A stretch of 64,000 bases of DNA from Spirochaetales bacterium. Lineage in GTDB: Bacteria; Spirochaetota; Spirochaetia; ARS1246. Both the position numbers and the translations under genes were made by a program. Under the pieces are notes generated by a model. That model was not told the DNA's origin and made no database searches. It saw nothing but the letters and a program-made list of their open reading frames with translations. Within the stretch, counting starts at the first letter, position 1, and every line of letters begins with the position of its first letter. The stretch covers positions 25,733 to 89,732 of the forward strand of contig NZCE01000008.1 in assembly GCA_002688185.1 (NCBI GenBank), read 5' to 3'. Positions 16,760 through 26,801 of the stretch are shown piece by piece.

Positions 16760-19576
16760 ATGGACCGTCTGATAATCAAAGGCGCCCGGGAACACAATCT
16801 AAAAAATATAGATCTCACCTTACCAAGACAGTCTCTTATCGTCATCTCTGGGATGAGTGGCTCGGGAAAATCATCTCTCGCCTTTGACACTATTTATGCC
16901 GAAGGCCAAAGGCGATACGTAGAGTCCCTATCCGCATACGCCAGGCAATTTTTGGGCAGGATGAATAAACCGGATGTGGATTACATCGAGGGCTTATCAC
17001 CGGCAATTTCCATTGAGCAAAAAACTACCCACAAAAACCCACGCTCAACCGTTGGAACAGTCACCGAGATTTATGACTACCTAAGGCTTCTTTATGCGAG
17101 AATTGGAATTCCCCACTGTCCATCGTGCGGCAAGGAGATTCACGGACAATCGACGGATCAAATACTCGACACAATCCTCTCTTTTCCGGAAAACTCTCGA
17201 ATATCCGTGCTTGCTCCTGTCGTTCGGGGAAAGAAAGGCGAGCACCAGCGTATTCTTTCAGATGCGAAAAAAGCCGGGTTTGTCCGGGCTCGCCTAGACG
17301 GAACGACATTTCTGCTGGATGATGAGATAAAACTCGATAAAAACAGAAAGCACACTATCGAGATCGTGGTCGACCGGCTCAAGCTCGTTCCGGACATCCG
17401 GAAACGATTGGCGGAATCAGTCGAAACCGCAATAGAAACCGCGGATGGGCAGCTGGTGGTAGTTCGGAGCAACGGAAAGCACGAGCAAGATGAGTTTTTC
17501 TCGCAGAAGAGCGCGTGCCAGGATTGTGGTATTAGTCTACCGGAGCTTCAGCCGAGACTATTCTCATTCAACAATCCGTACGGCGCGTGTCCGGAATGCA
17601 CAGGCTTGGGTGTGACCCTTGAGTTCGACCCGGATCTCGTAATTCCGGATAGAAAGCTGTCGTTCAATAAGGGCGCCATAGCAACTATCAGCCCAAAGGC
17701 AAAATGGCACAGAAGCTGGTTCGAAGCCCTTGCAAAAAACCTTTCATTCAGCCTAGATACTCCGTTTGATGATCTCTCTCAAGAGGTGCGCGATACCATA
17801 CTCTATGGCGGAAACGAAGAGATCCAAGTCTCCTACGTGAACAATAAAAATACCGGCAGATTTGAGTTCGTTTCAAAATACCGTGGTGTTTTGAACGACC
17901 TTAAGAGAAGGTACCTTGAAACTACGTCGAGCGGAGTAAAGGATTGGCTCGAAGGATTTATGACCCAGCAGGAATGCGAGACATGCAACGGTCGCAGGCT
18001 GCGAAAAGAGAGCCTCGCTGTTACTGTGGGAGACAAGAATATCCATTCAGTTTCCAGTTTGTCCATCGGTGAGTGTGGCGAGTTTTTTGAGAATTTATCG
18101 CTGTCTGAAACGCATCAATCAATCGCCAGACAGATACGCAAAGAAATAGGATCTCGACTTCAATTCATGATTAACGTGGGGCTCGACTACCTATCTCTGG
18201 AGCGCCGAGCCGCAACGCTGTCCGGTGGAGAGGCGCAGAGGATAAGACTGGCAACCCAAATTGGCTCGTCTTTAGTAGGCGTGTTGTACATTTTGGATGA
18301 GCCAACTATCGGATTGCACCAGAGGGACAATGAGCGTCTACTAAAAACCCTAAACCACCTACGAAACATCGGTAATACCCTTATTGTTGTGGAACATGAT
18401 ACCCAAACCCTCCGAAGTGCCGACTATATCGTGGACTTAGGGCCGGGCGCTGGTATTCACGGTGGAACCGTAGTGGCGGAGGGCACTGTTGATGAAATAG
18501 AGAAAAATGATGCGAGTCTGACCGGCCTTTATCTGAGCGGAAAACGGGTAATCAGCAAGCGCTTTGAAAGGCGAGAGGGAACGGGAAACTCCATTGTGTT
18601 GTCGGGCGCGGCGGAGCACAACCTCAAGAACATAGAAGTGCGATTTCCCCTTGGTAAACTCATCGCAATTACCGGTGTGTCCGGTTCGGGGAAGTCGACA
18701 TTGCTCAACGATCTATTATATCCGGTGATTTCAAACGCAGTTGGCCGCACCCACCTGCCTGCCGGGGAGTTTACACAAATAGAGGGTGTTGAGTATATCG
18801 ATAAGGTAATCAGTATTGACCAGTCTGCAATCGGCCGCACCCCGCGTTCAAATCCGGCCACGTACGTAGGATTATATTCGTCAGTCAGAGATCTTTTCTC
18901 TGCCTTGCCGGAGTCACGCGCGAGAGGTTACAAGGCCGGCAGATACTCCTTTAATGTAAAAGGCGGGAGATGCGAGAATTGCCACGGCGCGGGAGTGATT
19001 AAAATTGAGATGCACTTTTTACCCGATGTATACATCACCTGCGATGTTTGCAAGGGGAAACGGTTTAATCAAGAAACGCTGGATATTCGGTACCGTGGCA
19101 AAAATATTCACGATGTGCTCGAAATGACTGTGGAAGAAGCATACGTGTTTTTTGGCAGAGTTCCCGTGCTTGAACGAAAACTAGGCACGCTAAAATCCGT
19201 CGGTCTTGACTATATCAAGTTGGGTCAATCGGCACTTACCCTTTCCGGCGGGGAGGCACAGCGGGTCAAACTGTCTCTCGAGCTCTCTAAAAGATCTACG
19301 GGCAGCACTTTTTACATTCTCGATGAACCGACAACCGGCCTGCATTTTGAAGATGTAAAAAAACTTATGGAAGTTCTCCATGTGTTGGTGGACAAGGGGA
19401 ACACCGTTTCGTTGATCGAACACAATCTTGACGTCATCACACAGGCCGACCATATAATCGATTTAGGTCCAGAGGGAGGCGACGGAGGCGGGTGTATTGT
19501 AGCAAGTGGCACACCTGAAGAGGTTGCCGCGTGCGCGCAATCCTACACGGGGCAATTTTTGCGAGAAGCGTTGTAA
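16760..19576 (+). CDS. uvrA: Excinuclease ABC subunit A
   Basis: Damage-sensing subunit of nucleotide excision repair, 938 residues from ATG 16760, where the family N-terminus MDRLIIKGAREHNLKN begins; an in-frame TTG at 16721 would add 13 unrelated residues. There are two ABC ATPase modules: Walker A GMSGSGKSS near 30, first signature LSGGEAQRIRLATQIGS near 485, second Walker A GVSGSGKST near 640 and second signature LSGGEAQRVKLSLEL near 830. Zinc modules are CPSC near 115, CQDC with CPEC (about 255-285), and CENC with CDVC (about 737-763). It is followed 3 bases later by the LptD-like gene. Confidence 0.97.
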   Translation: MDRLIIKGAREHNLKNIDLTLPRQSLIVISGMSGSGKSSLAFDTIYAEGQRRYVESLSAYARQFLGRMNKPDVDYIEGLSPAISIEQKTTHKNPRSTVGTVTEIYDYLRLLYARIGIPHCPSCGKEIHGQSTDQILDTILSFPENSRISVLAPVVRGKKGEHQRILSDAKKAGFVRARLDGTTFLLDDEIKLDKNRKHTIEIVVDRLKLVPDIRKRLAESVETAIETADGQLVVVRSNGKHEQDEFFSQKSACQDCGISLPELQPRLFSFNNPYGACPECTGLGVTLEFDPDLVIPDRKLSFNKGAIATISPKAKWHRSWFEALAKNLSFSLDTPFDDLSQEVRDTILYGGNEEIQVSYVNNKNTGRFEFVSKYRGVLNDLKRRYLETTSSGVKDWLEGFMTQQECETCNGRRLRKESLAVTVGDKNIHSVSSLSIGECGEFFENLSLSETHQSIARQIRKEIGSRLQFMINVGLDYLSLERRAATLSGGEAQRIRLATQIGSSLVGVLYILDEPTIGLHQRDNERLLKTLNHLRNIGNTLIVVEHDTQTLRSADYIVDLGPGAGIHGGTVVAEGTVDEIEKNDASLTGLYLSGKRVISKRFERREGTGNSIVLSGAAEHNLKNIEVRFPLGKLIAITGVSGSGKSTLLNDLLYPVISNAVGRTHLPAGEFTQIEGVEYIDKVISIDQSAIGRTPRSNPATYVGLYSSVRDLFSALPESRARGYKAGRYSFNVKGGRCENCHGAGVIKIEMHFLPDVYITCDVCKGKRFNQETLDIRYRGKNIHDVLEMTVEEAYVFFGRVPVLERKLGTLKSVGLDYIKLGQSALTLSGGEAQRVKLSLELSKRSTGSTFYILDEPTTGLHFEDVKKLMEVLHVLVDKGNTVSLIEHNLDVITQADHIIDLGPEGGDGGGCIVASGTPEEVAACAQSYTGQFLREAL

Positions 19577-19579
19577 CGC

Positions 19580-22500
19580 ATGAAAAGTCGGTGGACGGAG
19601 CTAATCGTAATCTTGATGGTTCTGCTGACTTCTGTGTCAGCCGTCGCCCAGGATGTCGAGCAGCGGGTGTCAGATAGCGAGCTTGATCTTGCCCAGAGGA
19701 CTTTGCCCCTTGACATCCGCACCGCTACATATTTTGAGCTGTCGGCTTGGTGCCGGCGCCTTGGCCTTTCTACACAGGGCAGCAGAACAGAGCTGCAACA
19801 GAGGCTAGAGAATTATTATAAAATACCCCCAACGCCAAAAGCTGAAGAGGAGGTTGGAAATCGCATCAGCATTGATGAGGCGGATCGCTCACGCTATTTC
19901 AGCTTGGAAGAACTTGATGAAACCTATCTGCACCTTCTTGGTGGCGTGGTCGTTACGATGGAAGGGGCAGAAAACGACACCCGGCATACGATAAAGGCCG
20001 ACCGGATTATCTATAATCAGGGATTAAACTCCCTTACGGCATCTGGAAACCTTGAATACTTCATAGATCAGGAGGGGAAGATTGAGAAGTTTACCGGGGA
20101 AAGCCTTACATTTAGCCTCGATAACTGGCAGGGCGTTTTTATCCAGGGCACATCATCGGCAGATCGCGATTTGGAGGAGGAACAACTCACTTTCTACTAT
20201 ACAGGGCGCACGATATACCGGCTTGCAGATGATACCGTAATTCTGAAGCAGGGAACTATTACGTCCTCAAATCCTGAGGATCCATATTACCATGTTGATG
20301 CCGATCGCATATGGTTGTTGGCCCCTGACGAATGGGCTTTGCGTAATGCAGTCCTGTACGTTGGGCACGTGCCGCTTTTTTATTTCCCGTTTTTCTTTCA
20401 CCCGGGCAATGAGCTAGTTTTCCATCCGGCAACCGGCTTTAGAGAAATTGAAGGTTTTTTTATCCAAACTACCACGTATTTTATCGGCGAACGGAAAAGG
20501 AGCAGCAGCTCGCTTTCTTTTCTGCAAGTTGCTGATGATGTTTCAGAGAACTACAACAAGGAGCTCTGGGGCATCTTCCTCAAAAAAACCGAGCCTATCG
20601 AGGCTACCGAAGAGCCGGTGCCGGAAGAACAAGAATATCTAAAGCTGTTTTTTGATATGTATACCCGATTTGGGGTAGCTATGGGACTCGAGGGGCATTT
20701 TTTTGAGGGGGAGGCCCTCGAGGTGTTTGATTTTTGGATTGGTGCGGCCAGAAGTAGAAACTTGGTGCAGTCTGATTCGGGTACATATGAATATCTGTAT
20801 CGGAATGAGGATGGCACCTATAACAGCATTTGGAATAACTCTCAATTCCTCGGCCTTGAGCTTCCCCTTCGCTACGGTGCCGGGATAGAGATCTCCCTCA
20901 ACATTGCCCCATTGACTTTGCGCGGCGCGGTCCCCCTCTATTCAGACCCGTGGTATCGTCGGGACTTTTATCATAGGACTGAGGAAATCGATTGGGCTTC
21001 TCTCTTAGGCATAGAAGAGGATGAGACCGACGAAGGAGCGACGGCCGCTGATACAGGAGAGGGCAAAAAAGATAGATTTCAGTGGTTGTTGAGTAGCCGC
21101 CTTTCACCGAGACTCAGCAATCTAAGGCCATACATCCAATCCATGTCCCTCAGCAGGCTTGACGTGTCAATGAGTTGGCGGGCAAAAGCGCTCCCCGCCG
21201 AGGATCTTCCAGAGGTAATAACCGCCGCCGAATATCGCTACCCGGAGCGAGAGTTCTTTATGCCCGAGAGTGTTGTCTTGCCGTCATTGTCAGGAAGAAT
21301 TACGGGCACGATTTTGCCCATTTCCCAACAGGCGGCCGCTCGCGACCGCCGGGCCGGACGGCCACAAGATGATGATGAAAGCATCGTCATATTGCCTCCG
21401 TGGGAGGTCCCGGAAGAAGGTGAAGGCGAGGAGCAAGCTTCAGATACCGACGCACAGGAGGCGGAAGAAGAGGTAGCGCCAATTCTTCGGGTGCCCAAAC
21501 GTATTGAAAATGCCCCAATGAGCCGTCCGCAGGACGTACCATTCTATCGACATAGTTTGAGCTATTCTCTTGCTCCCGATTTGTCTTTTGATAGCAGAAT
21601 GAATACCTCCCAATGGTTGCGCCCGGAGGATATCGACTTCCAAACCGAGTATTCTATTCTCTCCACAAGAGCTACCGGCAGCATTCAATATAGCTCAGAT
21701 GTTTTTGAGGATTACCTGGATTTTAAAACCAATCTGAATTTATCAACCAGCTACAAGATGCATTATTCAGAAGATGAAGCTTCCGTTACAAATTGGGAAA
21801 TACTCACACTTCAAGATCGGGCGGCAACGTTTGTAAAACTCACTAACACCTCAAATGTGGCATTTTATCCACTCCTCATAAACCGGTATCTCGATGCAAG
21901 CAGCATGCAGTATGCTTTGAGCTCGACTCTGTTTCAAAGAACATTTAATTCTCAGCTCGAGGATTATGAGGATCAACATATTGAGTGGGACAAAGAGCTA
22001 ATCACCGCGCATAATGTGATACTCGATGTCGTCTATGCGCCGACCGTTGGGCGGCAATCTCTCAAGTGGAGCTTTGTCATGCCGCCTCTTGATCCGGCAA
22101 TAACCGCAAATCTCGCCTCACAACTCGGGCCTTTCAGAACCACTATAAACGGAGGACTGAAGAAGGAGGAGAACGCGACCGAATGGGAGGGCGATCCGTT
22201 AACTGTGGCCGAGAGGTTCACTTTTTTGGGTTCGAGCTACATTGACAACGCCCTGACATATACTTTTGTAGATGATTCTCTTTCGGTTAATCGAAGCGAA
22301 GTATTTCTTTCCGCTTTTGACGGAAATTTGGTATTAAAGGAGACGTTCACGTATGATTTCCTCCTGGAAAGACCGACCGAGAGCACTTCTTCCCTCACTC
22401 TTTGGTGGTTTACCGCTCTTTTTCAGGCGACAAATACCGTAGACTACGAGTTTATAGCAGGCCAGGGATGGAAATCCGGCGGGGAGGAAGATTTCAGGCC

Positions 22501-23038
22501 CACCAGATTCTCGTCGTCATTTGTCTATCGTATGGATGAGCAGAAATATTGGTATAACCGGATCAAGATCTCCGGCGGGGTTGATGCTTCTTGGAACATC
22601 AATCTTATCAGGGTGACCGATAGCACGCTTTCCCTCGGCCTAAAGTTTGACCTGGCGATTGCTGAATTCCTGACGTTTTCGTTTGCATCGAACTCTTTGA
22701 ATAAGGCAAGCTATCGATATATCCCGGCGCTTTCAAGGGCAATTGACGATCAAGATCCTATTAATCCGATTGCGGATATTGGAAGATCCTTTAACTTTTT
22801 TAATAGGCAAGACCGGGTCACATCATTTTTTAATTTGGAAAATATCTCCTCATCGTTGGTCCACAACCTTGGAGACTGGGATTTGGAGCTGGAGTATTCC
22901 GGTGAGCCCGAATTGGTAGAGGAGGGCGGCATAAGCAACTATGAATGGTCCGGTAAGTTTTCACTTTTTGTGCGCTGGAAACCCATACCGGAGATAAAAC
23001 GGCGAGTGCGGGTAGAGAGCGGCGAGCTTGAGTTTTAA
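19580..23038 (+). CDS. LptD/OstA-like outer-membrane assembly protein with SAP-like segment
   Basis: 1152 residues. A signal peptide ends near 24 (SAVAQ). Residues about 43-80 read as a SAP-type helix-extension-helix (ATYFELSAWCRRLGLSTQG, then TELQQRLENYY). Residues 105-290 are an OstA beta-jellyroll with repeated strands (KADRIIYNQGLNSLTASGN; VDADRIWLLAPDEWALRNA; VPLFYFPFFFHPG). The rest is a very large region of alternating aromatic strands expected to form the beta-barrel, broken by an acidic Glu-rich insert near 610-640; the chain ends in Phe. LptD inserts lipopolysaccharide in classical diderms; in spirochaetes, which often lack it, the cargo is unclear. uvrA next to this gene is also, as I recall, the Treponema order. 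Confidence 0.82.
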   Translation: MKSRWTELIVILMVLLTSVSAVAQDVEQRVSDSELDLAQRTLPLDIRTATYFELSAWCRRLGLSTQGSRTELQQRLENYYKIPPTPKAEEEVGNRISIDEADRSRYFSLEELDETYLHLLGGVVVTMEGAENDTRHTIKADRIIYNQGLNSLTASGNLEYFIDQEGKIEKFTGESLTFSLDNWQGVFIQGTSSADRDLEEEQLTFYYTGRTIYRLADDTVILKQGTITSSNPEDPYYHVDADRIWLLAPDEWALRNAVLYVGHVPLFYFPFFFHPGNELVFHPATGFREIEGFFIQTTTYFIGERKRSSSSLSFLQVADDVSENYNKELWGIFLKKTEPIEATEEPVPEEQEYLKLFFDMYTRFGVAMGLEGHFFEGEALEVFDFWIGAARSRNLVQSDSGTYEYLYRNEDGTYNSIWNNSQFLGLELPLRYGAGIEISLNIAPLTLRGAVPLYSDPWYRRDFYHRTEEIDWASLLGIEEDETDEGATAADTGEGKKDRFQWLLSSRLSPRLSNLRPYIQSMSLSRLDVSMSWRAKALPAEDLPEVITAAEYRYPEREFFMPESVVLPSLSGRITGTILPISQQAAARDRRAGRPQDDDESIVILPPWEVPEEGEGEEQASDTDAQEAEEEVAPILRVPKRIENAPMSRPQDVPFYRHSLSYSLAPDLSFDSRMNTSQWLRPEDIDFQTEYSILSTRATGSIQYSSDVFEDYLDFKTNLNLSTSYKMHYSEDEASVTNWEILTLQDRAATFVKLTNTSNVAFYPLLINRYLDASSMQYALSSTLFQRTFNSQLEDYEDQHIEWDKELITAHNVILDVVYAPTVGRQSLKWSFVMPPLDPAITANLASQLGPFRTTINGGLKKEENATEWEGDPLTVAERFTFLGSSYIDNALTYTFVDDSLSVNRSEVFLSAFDGNLVLKETFTYDFLLERPTESTSSLTLWWFTALFQATNTVDYEFIAGQGWKSGGEEDFRPTRFSSSFVYRMDEQKYWYNRIKISGGVDASWNINLIRVTDSTLSLGLKFDLAIAEFLTFSFASNSLNKASYRYIPALSRAIDDQDPINPIADIGRSFNFFNRQDRVTSFFNLENISSSLVHNLGDWDLELEYSGEPELVEEGGISNYEWSGKFSLFVRWKPIPEIKRRVRVESGELEF

Positions 23039-23040
23039 CA

Positions 23041-23070
23041 TTGACTATATAATGAATAGGTCGCTACACT
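23041..23070 (+). promoter_or_regulatory. Candidate promoter of the phoH cluster
   Basis: TTGACT (23041-23046) and TACACT (23065-23070) are 18 bases apart, just after the stop of the LptD-like gene. A TATAAT at 23048-23053 lacks a well-placed -35. The leader to the TTG start at 23136 would be about 60 bases. Confidence 0.35.
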
Positions 23071-23135
23071 GTACCTAGCTTTTTGGTGGTTCGCGTGGCA
23101 AGAGACGTTTATTAAGGGCATAAATAGAGGCGCAT

Positions 23136-24089
23136 TTGAATAAAGATATAAGCATTGTGTTGGAGGATAGCCGGATACTAGCCGAATTGTGCGGGGTGAA
23201 CGACAGCAACCTTCGCTTTTTGGAAAACTTGCTTGAGTCACCGGTGCTTTCTAGAGGTAATGAGCTTTTTCTGGATTCCCCGGATAAGGTCAAACAATCC
23301 CTCTTTCGAAGCCTGATAAAAAGCCTTGAAGAGCATGTCCATGACGGCCAAGTACCCGGGCCTGACTTGATTAAAGCTTTGTTTCAAACATCCGGAATCA
23401 GGTCCAATGACGGTTTGGCACTAAAGAACAACCATATCGTGCTGCCAACGGGAATAAAGGTGTTCCCTAGAAGCCTACGCCAAGCCCTATACATCGATGC
23501 GATGAATAGCCACGATCTGGTGTTCAGCATCGGCCCGGCCGGAACCGGCAAAACCTACCTGGCCGTTGCCAACGCATTGAAAGAGGTGCTGTCGAAGAGA
23601 AAGAAAAGGCTGCTGCTTACAAGACCGGTAGTTGAGGCCGGAGAGAACCTCGGTTTTCTCCCCGGGGATCTTACCCAAAAAATCAGCCCTTACCTCAGGC
23701 CTCTTTATGACGCAATGGATTCTTTTATCACTGTTGACACCGTGAATAGGATGGAAGAAAACAGAACCATTGAGATTGCGCCTCTTGCGTATATGAGAGG
23801 GAGAAGTCTCAGAGATAGTTACATCATCCTCGATGAGGCTCAGAATACAACTCGGGAACAGATGAAGATGTTTTTAACCAGGCTTGGTGAAGATTCCCGT
23901 GCCGTTGTTACCGGTGATGTGACGCAGATCGATCTCCCCAATAAGGACCAATCAGGATTGCTGCATGCCCGCCAGATATTGAGCTGTATCTCCGAAATAG
24001 AATTTACTGAGTTTGATGCCTCGGATGTCGTGCGCCATCCATTAGTACAGAAAATCGTACAGGCTTATGAAACGGAAAATAAGCGGTAA
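23136..24089 (+). CDS. phoH: PhoH-like ATPase/RNA helicase
   Basis: 317 residues. Walker A GPAGTGKT (133-140), Walker B YIILDEAQNT (about 230-239) and the TGDVTQIDLP box define PhoH. The N-terminal 110 residues form the KH-like segment of the bacterial PhoH/YbeZ type. The start is TTG 23136, preceded by GAGG at 5 bases. It overlaps the next gene by 23 bases. The order phoH, 7TM-HD gene, ybeY, corC-type gene is widely conserved and ties PhoH to YbeY-dependent RNA processing. Confidence 0.93.
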   Translation: MNKDISIVLEDSRILAELCGVNDSNLRFLENLLESPVLSRGNELFLDSPDKVKQSLFRSLIKSLEEHVHDGQVPGPDLIKALFQTSGIRSNDGLALKNNHIVLPTGIKVFPRSLRQALYIDAMNSHDLVFSIGPAGTGKTYLAVANALKEVLSKRKKRLLLTRPVVEAGENLGFLPGDLTQKISPYLRPLYDAMDSFITVDTVNRMEENRTIEIAPLAYMRGRSLRDSYIILDEAQNTTREQMKMFLTRLGEDSRAVVTGDVTQIDLPNKDQSGLLHARQILSCISEIEFTEFDASDVVRHPLVQKIVQAYETENKR

Positions 24090-26310
24090 AATCATCAGCT
24101 CTATCAGAGCGTTTCCGTCCAAGCCTTTGGGAGACAAGCTTCTCTTTTTTTTCATCATGGCTTCCTTTTTAACCCACGTGTTTCTCCTGTCGTTTACCCC
24201 TCAGTTTAGCGCCATTTTTTCAAAGCTGCGGCTATCAGATTTTCGGACAGGAGAAGCAGCGCCACGGGACCTGTTTGTAGACAAAGACATAACATTTATC
24301 GATGAGGACGCAACGACTTTGCGAAAGGAAGCCGTTGCCGGATTAATCAGTCCTATTTTTGTGATTAATGGCGATATCAGCCAAAAGTCGATTCATGATT
24401 TTACCGATTTTCTTACATCGTTTGCCGATGCCCGCACGAGAAGCTCATCTGCGGAGAAAATCTATCTTGAAATACAGGCCAAGCAGCCGGGCTTATTTTC
24501 TCAAAACCAGATAGGTGAGATATTGGATGCGGGAAACGTACTCCCAAATCTCAACGAAAGCCGGATTATGCTCGAGTCGGTATTTGCTAGTGGAGTCATC
24601 AGCAACGTAACACCGCTGACCGATTCACCTCACGACACCGTTGAAATCATTCTGGCCGGCGATGAAAGCATAAATCCTTTTATTGCTCCCTATACTTCAA
24701 TGGTTAAGCTCGAGTCGCTTCGGACCGACATTCTGCAGTCTCTCACCGAGAGAGGTATTGAAGAGCGGAACGCGCAGGTAATCTCCGATATTGTCGCCAC
24801 TTTTGCACGGGAAAACGCATTCTACGATGTGGTTTTGACCGAAGAGAGAAGGAAGGAAGCCGTCAAAGGAGTGAATCCCGTTATTGGCGCGTTAATCAAA
24901 GGCGAGCGGATCGCCCAATCGGGCGTACAGGTCACGGAGACGAACGCGAAAAAAATAGATGCTTTTGGTGAGTACTCCACGTCGATTAGCCTCAATATGC
25001 TTTTTGGTACAGCGCTCTTTGTTTTGATTCTGTATTTACTCGGTTTTATTCTTCTTTCTCCGCCGGTATCAGCAGCAAAATTGGATCGACATCAAGTGTA
25101 TCTAATTCTCGGTATAGCGGTGATTTATAGCGCGTTGTCGGTAGTCCTTGCGCAGACCACGGTACCGACCACGGTGCTCGGTCTTGATATGCCTATGGCC
25201 GGCTTCCTACCGACTGCATTTATGACCATGCTGGCAGCCATACTGATAAACCAGCGATCTTCCATCATCATCGGCCTTCTTATCTCACTGGGCCTATTGC
25301 CGTTGACGAATATGGACCCATTTCCAACCTTATTCGCTTTTTTTTCGGCGGTAGCCGGCACGGTCGTAGTAATCGGCGCTCAGAAGAGACTCGACCTTAT
25401 CCGGGCCACGGTACTGCTGGCGTTGGCCAACAGCATTATCATGGCGGCAATGGGGGTGTTGCAGAACGTTGCAATCTCGCTGTTTCTCTCTTCCCTCGCA
25501 TGGGGACTAGTAAACGGATTCGTCTGCGGCATTTTGAACCTGGGATTATTGCCGTTTCTCGAACATCTGCTCAACGTGGCAACCCCGTTTCGCCTTATGG
25601 AGCTCTCCGATCTCAATTCTCCCATATTGAAGCGTATGCTCACGTTAGCGCCGGGAACCTACGGACATTCGGTGGCGGTGGCAAACCTTGCCGAGTCCGC
25701 CTGTCGTGATATCGGCGCCAAGCCTCTTTTGGCACGCGTAGGAGCCTATTACCACGATATCGGGAAAATCGACCAAGCCGAATATTTTGTGGAAAATCAG
25801 ACTGAAGGGAATAAGCACGATGATCTCAAGCCAAGTTTGTCGGTTGCCGTGATAAAGAGTCACGTTAAAATTGGCGTAGAAAAAGCCAAGGAGCTTGGAT
25901 TGCCAAAGGACGTGCTGAATATCATCGCGCAACACCACGGAAGCGGTTTAATCAGCTATTTCTATGTTCAGGCGCTTAAGGACAAAGGCAAGAACCAAGT
26001 ATCTCCGGGCGACTATTCATACAGCGGAACTCCTCCGGTATCGAGGGAGGCGGCGGTGATTATGCTCGCCGATACTGTGGAGGCGGCATCAAGGACGATA
26101 AAAAATCCAAACGTGGCAAAGCTCGAGAAATTCGTCTGGAAAACCATTATCGACAAATTCACGTCGCAACAGATGAATAACTGTGACATAACTTTTAGAG
26201 ATCTGGAGATTATTAAACGCTCATTTGTACATATACTCGCGGGCAATTTCCACTCCCGCATAGATTATCCAGAAGTCGAAACAAAGGGAAAGCAAGAAAA
26301 GTCGGGATAA
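24067..26310 (+). CDS. pgpH: 7TM-HD family phosphohydrolase (PgpH-type c-di-AMP phosphodiesterase)
   Basis: 747 residues. After an N-terminal membrane anchor comes a large extracytoplasmic domain (about 60-310), then a 7TM block (about 310-510), and a cytoplasmic HD domain with H534 (TYGHSVAVA), H563-D564 (YYHDIGK), later His residues in SHVKIG and AQHHGSG, and a downstream Asp in MLADTVEAA. This is the PgpH architecture; characterised members cleave cyclic di-AMP to pApA. No diadenylate cyclase gene is in the window. The ATG overlaps phoH by 23 bases. Confidence 0.9.
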   Translation: MKRKISGKIISSIRAFPSKPLGDKLLFFFIMASFLTHVFLLSFTPQFSAIFSKLRLSDFRTGEAAPRDLFVDKDITFIDEDATTLRKEAVAGLISPIFVINGDISQKSIHDFTDFLTSFADARTRSSSAEKIYLEIQAKQPGLFSQNQIGEILDAGNVLPNLNESRIMLESVFASGVISNVTPLTDSPHDTVEIILAGDESINPFIAPYTSMVKLESLRTDILQSLTERGIEERNAQVISDIVATFARENAFYDVVLTEERRKEAVKGVNPVIGALIKGERIAQSGVQVTETNAKKIDAFGEYSTSISLNMLFGTALFVLILYLLGFILLSPPVSAAKLDRHQVYLILGIAVIYSALSVVLAQTTVPTTVLGLDMPMAGFLPTAFMTMLAAILINQRSSIIIGLLISLGLLPLTNMDPFPTLFAFFSAVAGTVVVIGAQKRLDLIRATVLLALANSIIMAAMGVLQNVAISLFLSSLAWGLVNGFVCGILNLGLLPFLEHLLNVATPFRLMELSDLNSPILKRMLTLAPGTYGHSVAVANLAESACRDIGAKPLLARVGAYYHDIGKIDQAEYFVENQTEGNKHDDLKPSLSVAVIKSHVKIGVEKAKELGLPKDVLNIIAQHHGSGLISYFYVQALKDKGKNQVSPGDYSYSGTPPVSREAAVIMLADTVEAASRTIKNPNVAKLEKFVWKTIIDKFTSQQMNNCDITFRDLEIIKRSFVHILAGNFHSRIDYPEVETKGKQEKSG

Positions 26311-26336
26311 AAGCCACACCGGAGGATCGTGTCGAG

Positions 26337-26801
26337 TTGAACCAAGTAGAAATACGTGCAATAAACGTGGAAACTCCTCAGTGGATTGCCGGTCTTTGGG
26401 ATTTTTGTATAAAAATCCTTTCCGAGCTCGATAAACATGGCTGGGAAGTATCTGTTATTCTTTGTAATGACGAGTTTATCAGGGATCTAAATAATCGCTA
26501 CAGAAACATGGATAATCCAACCGACGTCCTCACATTTCCGCAACTTCAGATTGGCGCGGCGGATTCCCACGTGATTGGCGGTGACATCATCATTTCTTTG
26601 GGGCGTTCAGCGGAGAACGCTCACGCGTTTCATCAAACCCATGAAAAAGAGTTAAAGAGATTAGTCGTCCATGGTATGCTGCATCTATGTGGAATGAATC
26701 ACGATGACACTGTTTCGAACGAAAGCGTGGGGGATTTAAGCGAGATGCTTGCACATCAAGAAAGAATTTTACAGAAGCACTCGGAGGAGCCGCTGTTTTG
26801 A
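26337..26801 (+). CDS. ybeY: Endoribonuclease YbeY
   Basis: 154 residues from a TTG start with GGAGG 11 bases upstream. YbeY is a zinc-dependent RNase in 16S rRNA maturation and ribosome quality control. The zinc motif reads HGMLHLCGMNHDD, with all three His ligands kept; the residue before the last His is Asn where the family usually has Asp. RYRNMDNPTDVLTFP and GGDIIIS are the other family blocks. The stop overlaps the next start by 4 bases. Confidence 0.93.
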   Translation: MNQVEIRAINVETPQWIAGLWDFCIKILSELDKHGWEVSVILCNDEFIRDLNNRYRNMDNPTDVLTFPQLQIGAADSHVIGGDIIISLGRSAENAHAFHQTHEKELKRLVVHGMLHLCGMNHDDTVSNESVGDLSEMLAHQERILQKHSEEPLF

